Notes: generated by a model from the letters alone, not told the origin. A stretch of DNA of 64,000 bases from Odontesthes bonariensis (GCF_027942865.1 NC_134515.1:18064227-18128226); one strand, 5' to 3'. Shown: positions 50,001 through 61,331, counted from the stretch's first letter. Program-made: numbers and translations.

Positions 50001-53000
50001 ACTCCAACAATCAATCATTGCACAAGTTCCTCCAACTGATCCAATACAACATTTACCATTTGTAAATTTATCTGGCCATTAACAGACCCTGGGGGGGCTC
50101 CAAGACACAGAGACATGCCAATCAATTTGTTATAGGTAGGGGCATTTTTGTCAAAAGATGAAAGCAAGGTATTATAACTGGCATGTTGGTTTTCACAGCT
50201 TTTTTGAAGCCACTGCTGGCTTGCCTCGCCCTTTCCTCTTTGTACACACTGCTGCCTCAGTGCTCCTCTGCAAAGCATCAGCCACTTTAGAACTGGACTC
50301 AAACAAAACTGGGAGCCCCTCTTGTCCACACGCCAACAACTTTACTCAGTTAGCTGTTGCTTAGCGACTCCAGTTAGCTCGAGCGTTTGTGGCGGAGAGC
50401 TGTGGAGCACACTGACCCGGATGATAGTGGCCTCTCCTTCCGTCAGCCAAGCTGATGACAACGCTGGGACAGAAAAAGAGGGACAGCGGGACACGAGGAT
50501 TGTGGCTTTGTGGTGTGTGTAACACCCCATGTTTAAAGCTCTGTCTTTTTTTCTCCCTCATTACGGTGCACATGACCAGTGAATGTGACTGAACAAATGC
50601 GTCTAAGTCAAAAGAATCTAACAGTGCTGCTGCGTGCTGGCATAAGTTTCATAAGAGTTAACCCAAAGTGCTTTGGGGAAAATTTAGACAACTTTATCCT
50701 TTAGATTTCCGTCACAGCAGCATTATCTGACCCCGAGATTTGGCTCAATTCCTCAGAATGTGTTTCTGCGTCTTTGTGGTATACAGCTGCTGTTTCACAT
50801 CAAATGCTGACAAAAGAATGCAATATTTTACATACATACATGTAAGGAAAATTACCAAAATTAGGTGTGATGCTGAAAAACGGTTGCATTCCTTACATCT
50901 TGGCTGGACTACTGTAAAGTTCTCTTAGTTAGTTGTCTAAACAGTTCTATGAAAAGATTTAGAAAATGCTGTGTTCCGAGTACTGACTGGTGCTGCCATG
51001 AGAGATCACATATTTCCTGGTTTTGCCTCTTTAAATTGGTTCCCTGTGTAATTTTGAATAGGTTTTAAACTCTTTCTTGTTACATTGAAAGCTCTGAGCA
51101 GCCTAGCCCCATCTTTTCTGGGAGCCTTTTGTCCCCTTTTATCCAAATACAGCTCCCAGACAGCAGGCCTGCTTGTGGTTCCCAGAGTCTCTGGGTCTAG
51201 ATTGGGGGACAGAGTTTTTAGTTTACAGGCTCCTCTTCCACAGAACCAGCTGTCAGTCAGGTTATGGAATACCTACATCCTCTCCAAGCCTTTATTTGAT
51301 TTCCTAATCTGCTGTGCACTATGTTTCTTAAAATATAGTTGTCCTTTATTTACTTTTAAACTTAATATTCAGAATGATTGTTTTAACAGTTATCAATGAT
51401 TTACTGCTACTTGCAAATTCCCTTTATATGTGTTGTAATTCTATCTTTTCACTGTTTTATACCTTGCTTTAATTTTAAGTTTTGCTCTGTAAAGCCCCTG
51501 AAGTTGTGTTTGTTTTGGAAAAAATGCTTTACAACTAAAGTTAAGTTGAAGTACACAATTTGTTTCGAAGCTCAAAATGCATCCCCTGAAAAGAATATCT
51601 AAAATCTTACATGTCATTAAGAGCCGAATAAAGCCTTGCTGAATTTAATCCCATTACATACCGGAAAGATGTAATATGAAAACAGAAGTATATAAAATGT
51701 CAGTTCCTCTTGTGATCAACTGTAACAAATTAATTTGTGTTATAATTCTTATTTCGAAAGCACATTTCATCAAAGGTAAGACTGGCTGGTGCATCTGGCT
51801 GTCTGCTCACAACTGATTAGCAAGAGGCATATTATAAAACAGAAATGCACAACTGCATTTCAATTATTTACATGGCCTGACCAAGCACTAAAAGAATTAC
51901 AAGTACATGTGGTGGCTGGTCGAAATGTTGATACTGTATTCTGGTCATATGGAAGGGGCCTCATCAATAGTATACTGCTGAACCCACCCGCCCTGGCAAG
52001 TGGACCAAAGTTCAGCTTTTATGTAAGCACATTCATTACATAAGACTGCAGAGTCTGAGCAGCTCACAAATAATTAATGCCTAAAAGTTGACTGAGCACT
52101 TCTTTGCATCGCTTCTAAGATCCAGTCTGAAAGAAACCTGGTGATACCCCCCTTCACAGTCTATGCAAAAACACAGAAATCATCTTCAAACACATTGGGG
52201 CAACAGTCCACAGTCTGTTAAATGAGGACTCTGTCAGATACACTCGTTTAAACTGAGCAACTTTGACTTTCAATGAAGTAATCAGGAAAAAATACCAAAT
52301 TTAACCAGTACAATTACCAGACTTTGCATTTAGTTCAAAAAGCAGTTAACAACTTTTACACAATAAAATTACCATTGGGTGGTTTAACCTCTACTGATAA
52401 CTTCTTTTCAAAAAAGACTCTAATGCATGTAAACTGGGACAAGGACGGTGGTCCAGTTAAATGAGGTTTAACCATAGCTTGACTCAGCTACGCATGTAAC
52501 TGTAATGACTGATGGCTGCAAAGAGTTGTTTCCAGAACATCTCTGCCTCAGACTCCCCTTCACAAAGAGTAATCATGACATGCTAGGTTCAAAATAATTA
52601 CATTATTAAATGAATATCAGGCCACAACAATCCGTGTTTTTGTTCGATCCAGTTTTGACTATTACTCTTCGTCTCCACCCTGTTATCCAAATATGGTCAT
52701 GTTTTGCTCTAAAAGGATAAAGATGGTAGGATGGCAAAATGGTGTACTCGACATTTCAAAATGTCAGTTCACAAAGCAATGGTTGACACCACAGTGACTA
52801 CATCCATCTCCTAGTATACAATCAATAGGTGGGTCTGTTTATGGTTGAAACCACATTATGTTATGACAAACTATATCTGTGTGTATACCTAGTTGCCTGA
52901 TATGGCTGTGTATGTCTAATTTTTGGTTACACAGCTTATAATTCTGTAACTTTCTTGTCATAATTACTTTAGTTAAATGTTTTTCATATTTGAAATTGCT

Positions 53001-55853
53001 CATTTTCTTACTATACATGCATTTATGGAGACTTGAGGAAGTTTTTGCATACATTACTTAAGCGTTTAAACCTTTTACTGTGCAGATTAAACCCACATAA
53101 TAAAAAGAGTATATTAGAAACTTTGAGAGATGTTGATTGTGTTTTGTTTTGCATAAGTTCCAATCTTTATGTTAACTAATCTTACCGGTTACTGATAGCT
53201 ACTTGTTTACTGTACAGCTCTGGTAACAATTTTGTTAAAAAAAGCCAAAATATTTAACAATTTTTTCTAGTTTAAATAAACAAATATTCAGTTGGGTCTT
53301 TTGTCTAATGTAAGTCTCACCTGCTACAGAGATGATAAAGGAAGCATCCATGGCATCGATGCCCAGGGTTCTGGCTCTGGCAGACAGGTGGAAATAGGGG
53401 ATGAAGTAGGCCAGCTGACTGAAGACCAAGGACCAAGTGTAGATGCAAAAGAACGGGTCCTTCAGCAACGAGAAATCCAGTGTTTTGTTTTTTGTGACGG
53501 TCACCTCACTCGGGATGCTGGCATGCGAGGGAAAGCCAACAATGGTGGAACCATTCATGCTGCTATTAAGCTCTGTTGGGCTGTCTGGAGTTGTGGGTTT
53601 GCATTGTTCCGTGTCATGGTGGGGCTCATGACCATTAACACCATTGAGGATCAGTCTGTTTAGTTCAGGGTTCAGTGACTGGTCCTCAGGTCCCTGAGTA
53701 CATTTCCCACCCTGGTTATCTGTGTCCCTATGAAGTGGAGGAGAGGACTGGAGAGGGTCTGATTTGGAGACATCGTTGGATAAGTGGGAGGAACTGCTCA
53801 AGTAGCTCTTAGAGTATTCCTTCTCTGCAGAGCTCTTGATGGAAATAGCAGGGCTTTTTTGGATGGGTGAAGAGGTAGGTTTTGACACAGGTGGCCTCAC
53901 TTTGATGGGTCGCAGAAGCATCCCAGAGGCCACGAGGTTCAGCATGAGACCACCGAGAATCAGCATTGCCCCTACAGGTGGCAAAGAGAGCTCAGGACCT
54001 AAAATCATTCTGACACAAATACTGACACATTTGTTGAAAATTTGTCTTGCCTACCTTGCCAAGCATATTTATCAAGAAGGAGCTGAGTAAATGGAGCAAG
54101 GGCAAAGGTTAAACCCATCCCTGAGCGCCCAATCGCATACGCTGTTGCCAGCCTTCTTCTGAAGTATAGTGCTGTAACCACTGAGAATGATTGGTATAGT
54201 AGTGCAAAGCCCATTCCTAAGAAGAGAAAACAAGGATGGCATGATCAGATTCTGTCAGTCATAAGTGGATAAGTGAAAAAAAAAATTCAAACAGTCAATG
54301 ACCTGAAATAGATGTACCTCAGCAAGCTATTTTCAACTTACTGCATTTTTTAACTCACCAACTATCACTCCCATGCTGATGTAGAGGAATACTGCGCTGT
54401 TAGCGAAGATACTTATGAGGAAGCCTCCACTAACTAGCACTGCCCCTGTGATTGAGGTCACCCTGACTCCCACCTTGGCACAGGCCACTGAGGCGAGGGG
54501 TGCTAAAGACACAACCGAAAAGAAAGCACAAAAAAATGTAATTTTCTCGGTGAAATGAAACTTTTAAAGTTAGTTACTGTCAATTATGGGAATATCTTAG
54601 GTTAATCATTGCAAGTTACTTTTTTATTTTAACTTCTTTGTAATTCATTGTTAACATACAACTTGTAGTAAAACTATAGTTAGCCAATGTGCTACAATGA
54701 AGGGATCTCTTTCGGAAGCCAACTTAGAACCTGAAACCTGAAACAGCAGGTGAATCGTGTCATTTTGATATTCGTTCAAAACAGGCAAGTTTTACAGTGG
54801 CACACTGGTAACGGTGACTTCATTGCAGACGTATTGTTAGTAAGCTTTCATTTAAATCGGCAACTATGGTAGCTTTGGAGCCAAACGTATAAATGTAATT
54901 TAGAAATATACGCATAAATACAATAAAAAGCCTAACGTTGTGGTTCAGGTCCTGCGTCATTCATTACGGTACTGAAACATGCAACTCATCGACTATAGTT
55001 CCTTTTGTGAAGAAAACATTATTGCATACTGAGGAAAATACAGTCTAAATGTATGAGGATGTATGACCTAGAGAAAGCTTTTTTTGTTTGTTCGTTTTTT
55101 AAAATCAAACCTCCAGACAGACGTAGACTCGACATGATGGACCCTATCCAGCTGATGCTCTCTGCTGAGCCGCCAAACTCATCTTGGAATGCCACAAAAA
55201 AGATCCCAAAGCTTTTCAGCGTACCCATCACAAGGACATTCACCTGCACATACACAAAAATCAGAGTAGATTGATATTTTCCTGGTTCACTTGTTATCAG
55301 GACATACTAAAGCATGCAGTGCATGCATACATTAGTTTCCTACTCTTGCTGACAGAGAGGCTTTAACAATTACATTTATTTAGGAGAAAAAATATTCCAA
55401 AGCAATTTACATAGTGAATAATACTCAAGCTTCAGGGTAGTAAGAAGCATTTGTTTAAGTATCGAATGCTGAATTTATACAAAAGCAAAAAGCATTAGTA
55501 GAACAGGTAAAGAAGTGCAAAGAATCAGCCGCAATGCTGAATGGAGTCAGATACGGCCTGATTTTTCAGCAGGTTTCTCACAACCTTGGGTTGGGAAGCA
55601 GATGAAGGCAGTTTTAAAGCAGTAGCAACATGAATAACTGTGCGAGACAATCAGATTCATGGCAAATCCTGATAATGAGCTAAAATAAAGCCTTCACTGG
55701 AAAATAAAGAATCACAAATAACTCAGGTTCACATACCAGGAAACAATGCAGCACCACCATCCAGCCCCAACCTCCATCTGGAGGGTCTTCATACTGGATC
55801 TCTTTCTCCTTTTCCTTCTTTGACGTCATGGCATCCTTTCTGAACAGATTCAT
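40839..55853 (-). CDS. slc16a4: Monocarboxylate transporter 5 (solute carrier family 16 member 4)
   Basis: Eight minus-strand coding exons, 55853-55737, 55243-55111, 54502-54359, 54216-54055, 53971-53321, 47958-47747, 45301-45208 and 41047-40839, join in frame with GT-AG introns to 573 residues (human SLC16A4 is 487). The family signature DGGWGW lies at residues 26-31 at the start of TM1, and the second MCT signature [18 protein letters not shown] at 149-166 (TM5). [31 protein letters not shown] and YDYTQTY match MCT5 closely. The fold is a 12-TM major-facilitator transporter with a large cytoplasmic loop between TM6 and TM7. That loop is expanded here and Ser/Pro-rich (about 205-345), which explains the extra length. 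SLC16A4 is a plasma-membrane protein of poorly defined substrate. The start at 55853 has A at -3, and the exon appears to begin about 16 bp upstream, so a separate 5' UTR exon is expected. Confidence 0.93.
42994..43370 (+). pseudogene. hAT transposase fragment with BED zinc finger
   Basis: The frame encodes a BED-type finger with Cys at codons 46 and 49 and His at 67 and 72 (Cx2C...Hx4H, about 43129-43209), preceded by aromatic residues typical of the domain. Downstream, a 31-bp tandem duplication (43243-43304) shifts the frame, and the remaining transposase is missing. A possible splice donor (GGTAAGT) at about 43070 is consistent with derivation from an intron-containing hAT gene. Confidence 0.65.
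43243..43304 (+). repeat. 31-bp tandem duplication within the hAT element
   Basis: Two copies, 43243-43273 and 43274-43304, differ at a single position (ACCCCAAG versus ACCTCAAG). Each copy begins CTAACCCAAC and ends CAGCTAG. Confidence 0.93.
45208..45301 (-). CDS. slc16a4: slc16a4 coding exon 7
   Basis: 94 bp. It begins [15 protein letters not shown] and ends [13 protein letters not shown], a late TM segment. Acceptor CCCTGCAG, donor GTGAGT. Confidence 0.92.
45302..47746 (-). other. slc16a4 intron 6
   Basis: 2.4 kb, GTAAGG donor and CTGCAG acceptor on the minus strand. It is AT-rich with A homopolymers, and no repeat family or ORF of interest was recognised. Confidence 0.85.
47747..47958 (-). 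CDS. slc16a4: slc16a4 coding exon 6
   Basis: 212 bp encoding [18 protein letters not shown], the highly conserved [19 protein letters not shown], and TM segments through [11 protein letters not shown]. Donor GTAAGG. Confidence 0.94.
47959..53320 (-). other. slc16a4 intron 5
   Basis: 5.36 kb, the largest intron, with GTGAGA donor and GTTACAG acceptor. It includes a short ATC-rich simple repeat near 48913-48955 and an L2-like LINE remnant at about 50815-51556 in the opposite orientation to the gene. The block around 50000-50530 is GC-richer and open in several frames, but nothing in it is recognisable. Confidence 0.85.
50815..51556 (+). mobile_element. L2/Rex1-like LINE 3' remnant
   Basis: Broken reading frames retain hallmarks of the C-terminal part of fish L2/Rex1-type reverse transcriptases: IRCDAEK, a degraded SRLDYC-type motif (LGWTTV), [13 protein letters not shown] and [26 protein letters not shown]. 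The tail CTGTAAAGCCCCTGAAGTTG...AATGCTTTACAACTAAAG resembles the usual 3' end of this clade. Frameshifts and stops show it is long dead. The 5' limit is approximate. Confidence 0.7.
53321..53971 (-). CDS. slc16a4: slc16a4 coding exon 5 (large cytoplasmic loop)
   Basis: 651 bp. It begins [22 protein letters not shown] (TM6), continues through a roughly 140-residue Ser/Pro/Asn-rich hydrophilic loop, and ends with [38 protein letters not shown] and SVAG (TM7-TM8). The loop is poorly conserved in sequence, while both flanks match MCT5. Confidence 0.94.
54055..54216 (-). CDS. slc16a4: slc16a4 coding exon 4 (second MCT signature)
   Basis: 162 bp encoding [19 protein letters not shown], the MCT TM5 signature region [16 protein letters not shown], and [14 protein letters not shown]. 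The intron to exon 5 is only 83 bp. Donor GTAGGC. Confidence 0.94.
54359..54502 (-). CDS. slc16a4: slc16a4 coding exon 3
   Basis: 144 bp encoding [36 protein letters not shown] and [13 protein letters not shown], corresponding to TM2-TM4. It is phase 1 at both ends. Acceptor GTGTCTTTAG, donor GTGAGT. Confidence 0.92.
55111..55243 (-). CDS. slc16a4: slc16a4 coding exon 2
   Basis: 133 bp encoding [36 protein letters not shown] and MSSLRLSG, closely matching human MCT5. The donor is GTTTGA, weaker than those of the other exons. Confidence 0.93.
55380..55530 (+). repeat. Degraded dispersed repeat in slc16a4 intron 1
   Basis: The stretch TTACATTTATTT...ATTCCAAAGCAATTTACAT resembles the common teleost repeat motif in which TTTATCCAAAGCGACTTACA follows ACATTTA. 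It is too degraded to assign ends or a family, and the boundaries are rough. Confidence 0.3.
55737..55853 (-). CDS. slc16a4: slc16a4 coding exon 1 (N-terminus and TM1)
   Basis: 39 codons with a Lys/Glu-rich cytoplasmic N-terminus, the MCT signature DGGWGW and the start of TM1 (MVVLHCFL). Donor GTATGT. A pyrimidine-rich acceptor ending CCAAG (exon boundary about 55869) suggests an upstream non-coding exon. A second in-frame Met eight codons on is a possible alternative start. Confidence 0.9.
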
Positions 55854-55869
55854 GATGGCCTTTGTTTCA

Positions 55870-57555
55870 CTTGGATGCAATTCACAAAAAACAAACAAAA
55901 CACAGCTGTGATTTTCAAACATCTACCATTTAAAGTGAAAAGAGATGACCCATATTCAAAGATGATTTACTAACATCATGTTATAGTACAGAATGAACCT
56001 TTATAACTTTATAAGTCAGTCAGCCATGTAACAGGTCAGTGACAATACAACCAAAGCTGGTTACTTTTCCACCTCTTTTGCCCTTATTAGAGCTACTGCA
56101 CTAGACTGAATGTCTAAGCAGTGTTAACATTAAGCTTGTGTGTATCACAGAAAGAGCAAATATATAATCGTGTGTATCTCTAAGCTTTTAGTCACTAACG
56201 GCATGTCCTCTGCATGTTGGGCTGATGATGTTTTAACTATGTCGTAATTCAGCGTGGCAGAAAAGAACATTGAAGAAAAACAATCCTGTTCCAAGAGGCA
56301 AATATAATGAGTGATATAGATAACTTCACAGAGGAAAAACCTGGTTCTGAGAAGGACCTTCTCAAGAATTCCGGACCATAGTGTCTAATTATTGTGTCTC
56401 AGTGTCTCATAATTACTGACTAACTCTTGTTGTTTTTTTCATGTCATATTGTCACAGAGGCCCTTTTTATAAACTGGTCAAGAACTGTGTTTCTCAAGCA
56501 GAAACATAATAAAGTTAAACAGCCATTTTCCCGCTCCTTACGATGATTCAAGGTATCCAGCAAAGATTTTGACTATTGCCAGCACTATGGAGGAATTATG
56601 TTGTGGTTGCTCTTGTGTTTTTTTTTCCATCTCCTGCCTGTACAAAGGGCTTCCTGCTGATGTGCAGGAGTCTTTGCAGGTTATTATAAATCGCGGTCAT
56701 GGATTATCCAAGTGCAATACAAAGACAACGAGACTCGCTTGAGTTTCTCATCTGAAAGGCTTCTTCAGTTTGCTGTATGCACACATTCCCTGACTATTTC
56801 ACACCATTAAACAGCTGGAGGGTGTAATGCCGCAGAAAGCAAGAAGCAGGAAGAAAAAAACTTGCAGCACGAAAACATGAATGTAAACAATGTAGATTGC
56901 AAATATCTGTCTATATAAAAAGGATTAATTAATTAAAGAATACTCAAAATGGGTTTTTCATGACAAAGAAATTATTTAAACTCAAAATCAAATTTTTCCC
57001 ATATGATAATTTTTTCATCTGTCTTGCAAAAAACACATGACCCATCCACATTGTCCCAATCATAAAAAAATAAGGTAGTTTTGGAGACTGAACTTTGAAA
57101 CCTCCTGGTTAATAATAGAAAACTGTTTATAACTCTTCCTGCACTCTGGGGCATCCAGTAACCTTGTATCCAATCCAATGTCCCCCTCCCTGAATTTTAA
57201 GTTTCAACGGAGCTAGTGCTGAATGGTGGGCTGTGTCTTATCAGGCCACTAAAGCTGACCAATCAGAGGAGACTTTGCCTTTTGAGAAGGATGTCTCCCA
57301 CCGAGGCAACTCTTTGGGAACAAGTTTATGGGAACTTTGAATCTAACATCCAGACAGGGTTACTTAGCATACACCAGGCTACTGTAGAAATCAGAACAAA
57401 CCCTGCGTGTAAATTCCCTGATGACCCACATGATTATAACTCGGTGTTTGTGAAGGCATACGGCAAATTTACACAAAGACGATGACAGTGGCTAACTAAG
57501 AGAACTGATCACTGAATGTTCTTGTAACTGATGTCCATCCATATTGTTGTGGCAA

Positions 57556-57587
<32 letters not shown>

Positions 57588-57808
57588 TTATATACGGAAA
57601 CTACTAGAACCAATGAAGTGGACACTTAAGCAGTAAGACTGGTGCCATGTGAAATGCACCTGAACTTTTGCTCGTCTCTACAAGGAAAAACCGAGAAACA
57701 GAGCCCACAGATGGATGCTGAAGTGGTGTCCAGGGCCTGAGAAAAACTACAAAGGGAAGCACATGCACTAATCCCCAGAAGACAGAAAAATGTGCACTGC
57801 AAGTGATG
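55870..57808. other. Upstream flank of slc16a4, no recognised gene
   Basis: AT-rich non-coding sequence with no protein-like frame. A TG microsatellite lies at 57561-57587. It probably includes the 5' UTR intron of slc16a4, whose first non-coding exon and promoter were not identified. Confidence 0.55.
57561..57587. repeat. (TG)n microsatellite
   Basis: About 13 uninterrupted TG units. Confidence 0.95.
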
Positions 57809-57816
57809 AGTTAGAG

Positions 57817-58197
57817 CAGTGGTTCTCAACCGGTGGGGCCCGCCCCCCTGGGGGGGCGCGGACACTCTCCCGGGGGGGCGCGAGTAGACTACAGGATGAG
57901 GGAAAAAAAAAATCGAAAAAAAAATAAAATAAAAAAAATCGGAAAAAAAAAAAAATCACGAAAATTCCCTCCTCCAAAATGCAAGAAGTTGGACTATTGT
58001 TTGACTAGTTTCATTTCAAATTTACCAGGGGGTAGTATTTTGAGCCTGTGACGTCACGTAACGTCACGTAACGTCACGTAACGTGTCGTGGGGGTGGGGC
58101 CGTGAAGGGGGAGGGGTGGTGTTGGGAGGAGGGGGGGCCCCAACTGCAATGAACCATCTTAGGGGGGGCCCCGCTTGCAAAAGGTTGAGAACCCCTG
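57817..58197. mobile_element. hAT-type MITE with CAGTGGTTCTCAACC termini
   Basis: 381 bp with left end CAGTGGTTCTCAACC and right end GGTTGAGAACCCCTG, inverted termini that differ at one of 15 positions. Both flanks are AGTTAGAG (57809-57816 and 58198-58205), a perfect 8-bp target-site duplication diagnostic of hAT transposition. The terminal sequence is of the widespread Charlie-like type. The interior is non-coding: GC-rich near the ends, an A-rich centre, and three 10-bp repeats with CRE-like motifs at 58049-58085. The perfect duplication suggests a fairly recent insertion. Confidence 0.9.
58049..58085. repeat. ACGTCACGTA tandem repeat with full CRE motif
   Basis: A palindromic TGACGTCA (58049-58056) is followed by an array of the unit ACGTCACGTA, three copies plus a partial one. 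It provides one full CREB/ATF site and repeated CGTCA half sites. It lies inside the hAT MITE. Confidence 0.9.
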
Positions 58198-59289
58198 AGT
58201 TAGAGCAATACATCATCTTTACCTTCCTGTTACTAATTCACCAGTGTACAACAGTGACAGCTGACCACATTCCTGCAACATGCCAAAGCTGAGGCAGAGG
58301 TAGGCCTACGCTTTCAGCTCCATGCATCTAACAGAAAGGTTGATCAATCTGACCAGACTGAATATTATGAAACCTAATGCAGAGGTGGAGCATGGGAAAA
58401 GGAAGAACCCATTCAATTCTGGTGTGGATTAGCTTATATCTGAAACGCGGTTTACTGATTGCTTTGGAGTGCATTCCTAGTTGGGTTTTAAAACCAGGTA
58501 ACCCTTAACTCTGCAACGTTTTATCATACTGCTGTAGTTTGTTTACATTCCCCAGGACTTTGCTCTCGTGTCATTTGTTGCATTCTCCCCAAGAGATCTT
58601 CTGCATACTGTGGAGCCGACCTTTAAAACCAGCCAGCGTTACAGTCCAAAGATGAACGGACGTTTGTGTGCTGGTGTGCTGATTCAGCAATAAATGTTTC
58701 TAAAAAAAATCCTTTATTTCAATGATGATTGTTGAAAAATCTTACATGATACCAAGCTTCTCAACTGGCTGAAGCTGTATGTGCAGTCTGCGAGAGCCAC
58801 ATAAACCTATTTAGTGTTTTCTCCTTGCAAAAATAGGTTAGCTGCTATCATTCTGCTGCACCCGAGGAATAAGACCATGTGGCATCAGATCAAATATTAA
58901 TCATAAGCTCTTCAGAAACAGACCGGAGCATGGCTTATGCGTTTACGCTAAAAACAAACAAACAAAAAAATCAACAATGTAGTAAATGTAGTTTTTCAGT
59001 GAATTCATGATCTACCCTTCACCTATGCCACAATTGTGAGGGTCCTGGCTGATCAAACATAGGATCAGTTGCCCTCTGCTCACCTAAACTGCCCTGCACT
59101 CAGCCGAAAAGAAGTGTGCGATATGGTTACAGTGCAAGAATACTGAGCGGAGCTGTCACAAACTCTGCACATGCATGACAGCAACACTGTCACACTTATG
59201 GTGAAATGTATTTGCAGGATAACAGTGTCACTCTGTACTTAAAACGAAGTGATTAGCAATCAGTCACATTTAATCACGTGCATGTATAG

Positions 59290-59345
59290 TCTGACTGTGG
59301 GAGGAAGGCCACACAGCTTGTGAGAGAACGTGCAAACTCACAGAG
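59290..59345 (+). repeat. Short dispersed-repeat remnant
   Basis: GACTGTGGGAGGAAGGCCAC...GAACGTGCAAACTCACAGAG matches the pattern of a very common teleost repeat segment (GTGGGAGGAA...GAACATGCAAACTCCACACA). Recognised by eye only. Confidence 0.45.
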
Positions 59346-61291
59346 AGACGGAATAAGCTAAAACCTGAAGGCACATTTGAAACTTCCCACTCCATGACAA
59401 CAACGCTGTACCATCTAAATAAAACGGCAGTTTGTAAATAGAGAGCACCTAGCTCCGTCACACCTGAGTGTAACTTCAAATTATTCTGTTGACACTGTCT
59501 TACTGAAAAATAATAAGAACAAGTCAAAAATTATTTCTTAAACTGTCTCGTTCATGCTGCCAACACGTGGGGTGTGTTAACTTTGTCTCAGATGACAGAA
59601 AGTGAAGTCACCTTGAAAGAAGTACAGTAGGGGGTGTCATAAAAGTTGTGTTTTTCACAAGACTCTTGTAACTCTGTCCGACTTAGGCGTGCATAAGAGG
59701 GCAGGACCAAATTAGACAAAGCACAGAGCGGATTAAAAGTGGAATGAATTGGGCAAGTGTAGTGCAAGGAAAGTATTTCCCCTCAATGTGGTGTTAACAA
59801 ATTGTCCTCCAAGTGCTTGAGTGCATGTTCATGAATGTGAGTCTGAGGGTATGAGCGATAGTGGATTGGTTGGTAGAATTAACACCATGTTACCACAAAC
59901 TAATACCAGTATATTCTCTAATCAACTTCAACAATTTTCATCTAGTCTAATCTAGGCTTTTACCAAGGTTAGTCAGTAAATATCTTCCAAACTCCTTCCA
60001 TATTTGACCTATTTTTCCATTTATAGAGCCATAAATTAAAAAGCATTTCCAGGCAGATACTCTTAACAGATATTTTTGTGTGTTTGATTTTGTGATATTT
60101 CCCTGTCTAAAGGCCTGATTTATGAGCCTTTGACTGTGAATGATATCTATCTTTTTGGTGTATGACACCGTTTAATAAAATAAACAAAAAACAAACAATC
60201 TAAACTAAGAAAAGTGAAAACAGAAATCTTAAAGGTACAGTGCTGAGTTTTCTTGTGAGACTGAAAACTGGTGCAAAAAGCTAGCCTGCTAGCTCGTTCA
60301 CCAATCCACAAAACCATAAAACAACAGTTGACTATTTGAGAATGGTATCAGTTGGCTCTTGGAAGTCAAACCAATAAGCATGTTTCCCAATAAAGTATGT
60401 CAAACTACTACTTGAAGAGGAACTCGTAGCCTCAAGAGTGTTGCTATGGTGATTGTGGATTTCTTAGAGATTACCACTATGCAGTTGTTACTGTTGAGAT
60501 TTATCAAGATGGGGCATGGGCATGTAAAATGGTTATGGTTACTTGTAATCATAACTATCACAACATGTTTCAATCTACATACCAAGAGGAATCTTTTAAC
60601 AGGATGTACTTTCTGAAACGTTTGTTGTGTATCATCTGCTTGCCTAACGCTCAGTGTCTCACATCCTTTTGAAAGTCTATGCTCATGTCCTTAACACAAA
60701 CCAATGGAGACAAGTTAATAGATAGTAGTACTTTTCACTAGTCTAATGCACTTCATTTCCTACCTGCAGTGTTTATGAATGAGACCACGTCAAAAGGATG
60801 AATGTTAACATTAGCTTGCATCTCATTTTAACCTATAACTTCAATTTTAGTTTGGCTAACTGACAGGGAGGAAAGCCCAGAACAGTCAAACTAAACCTTG
60901 TTAGTCAACTTTTAAAGTGAGATAACTTCTGTGTTACCTGTTTACTTTGATATTACACCTCATTTCCACATATTTGCTAACTATATGCCCTAGTGTTCAA
61001 TGTCAGGAAATACATTACAGATCTGCATTAAGCTAAAGTAATGGATTTGATGTATCATCATCTACAGAATGCAAACATCACACGAATCAAGCAAAACACA
61101 TAGCAGCAGTTTGGCCAAAGGTTTTGACTCTGGCCCAACAGGGGTCCTGGAGCGAATCCGAGAGTTTCAACATCAACTTAAAGGTTATCCTGTCCTGTAC
61201 ACACATGATTGCTGAGGGCTTAACTGATTACACAGTCGGACAAAAACAATTCTGTGCATCAGTGCAATAAAACCACAGACTCATGTATTGC

Positions 61292-61331
61292 TATTTTGTC
61301 ATGTAATACTCATGTATTACATGACAAAATA
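61292..61331. repeat. Perfect 17-bp inverted repeat with 6-bp loop
   Basis: TATTTTGTCATGTAATA and its exact reverse complement TATTACATGACAAAATA are separated by CTCATG. The loop plus the start of the second arm (CTCATGTATT) repeats the sequence at 61280-61289 just upstream of the first arm. It encodes no gene and resembles no terminator needed by a eukaryotic gene. Confidence 0.95.

Noticed and set aside
50015..50573. Cluster of 60-104 codon ORFs on both strands
   Set aside because: Lies inside slc16a4 intron 5, has no recognisable protein, and the frames overlap each other on both strands.
52630..52660. TGTTCGATCC considered as a tRNA B box
   Set aside because: No matching A box, acceptor stem or tRNA fold was seen around it.
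53292..53663. 123-codon plus-strand ORF
   Set aside because: Antisense shadow of slc16a4 exon 5.
57216..57485. 89-codon plus-strand ORF upstream of slc16a4
   Set aside because: No recognisable family and no splice context. Length is within chance expectation.
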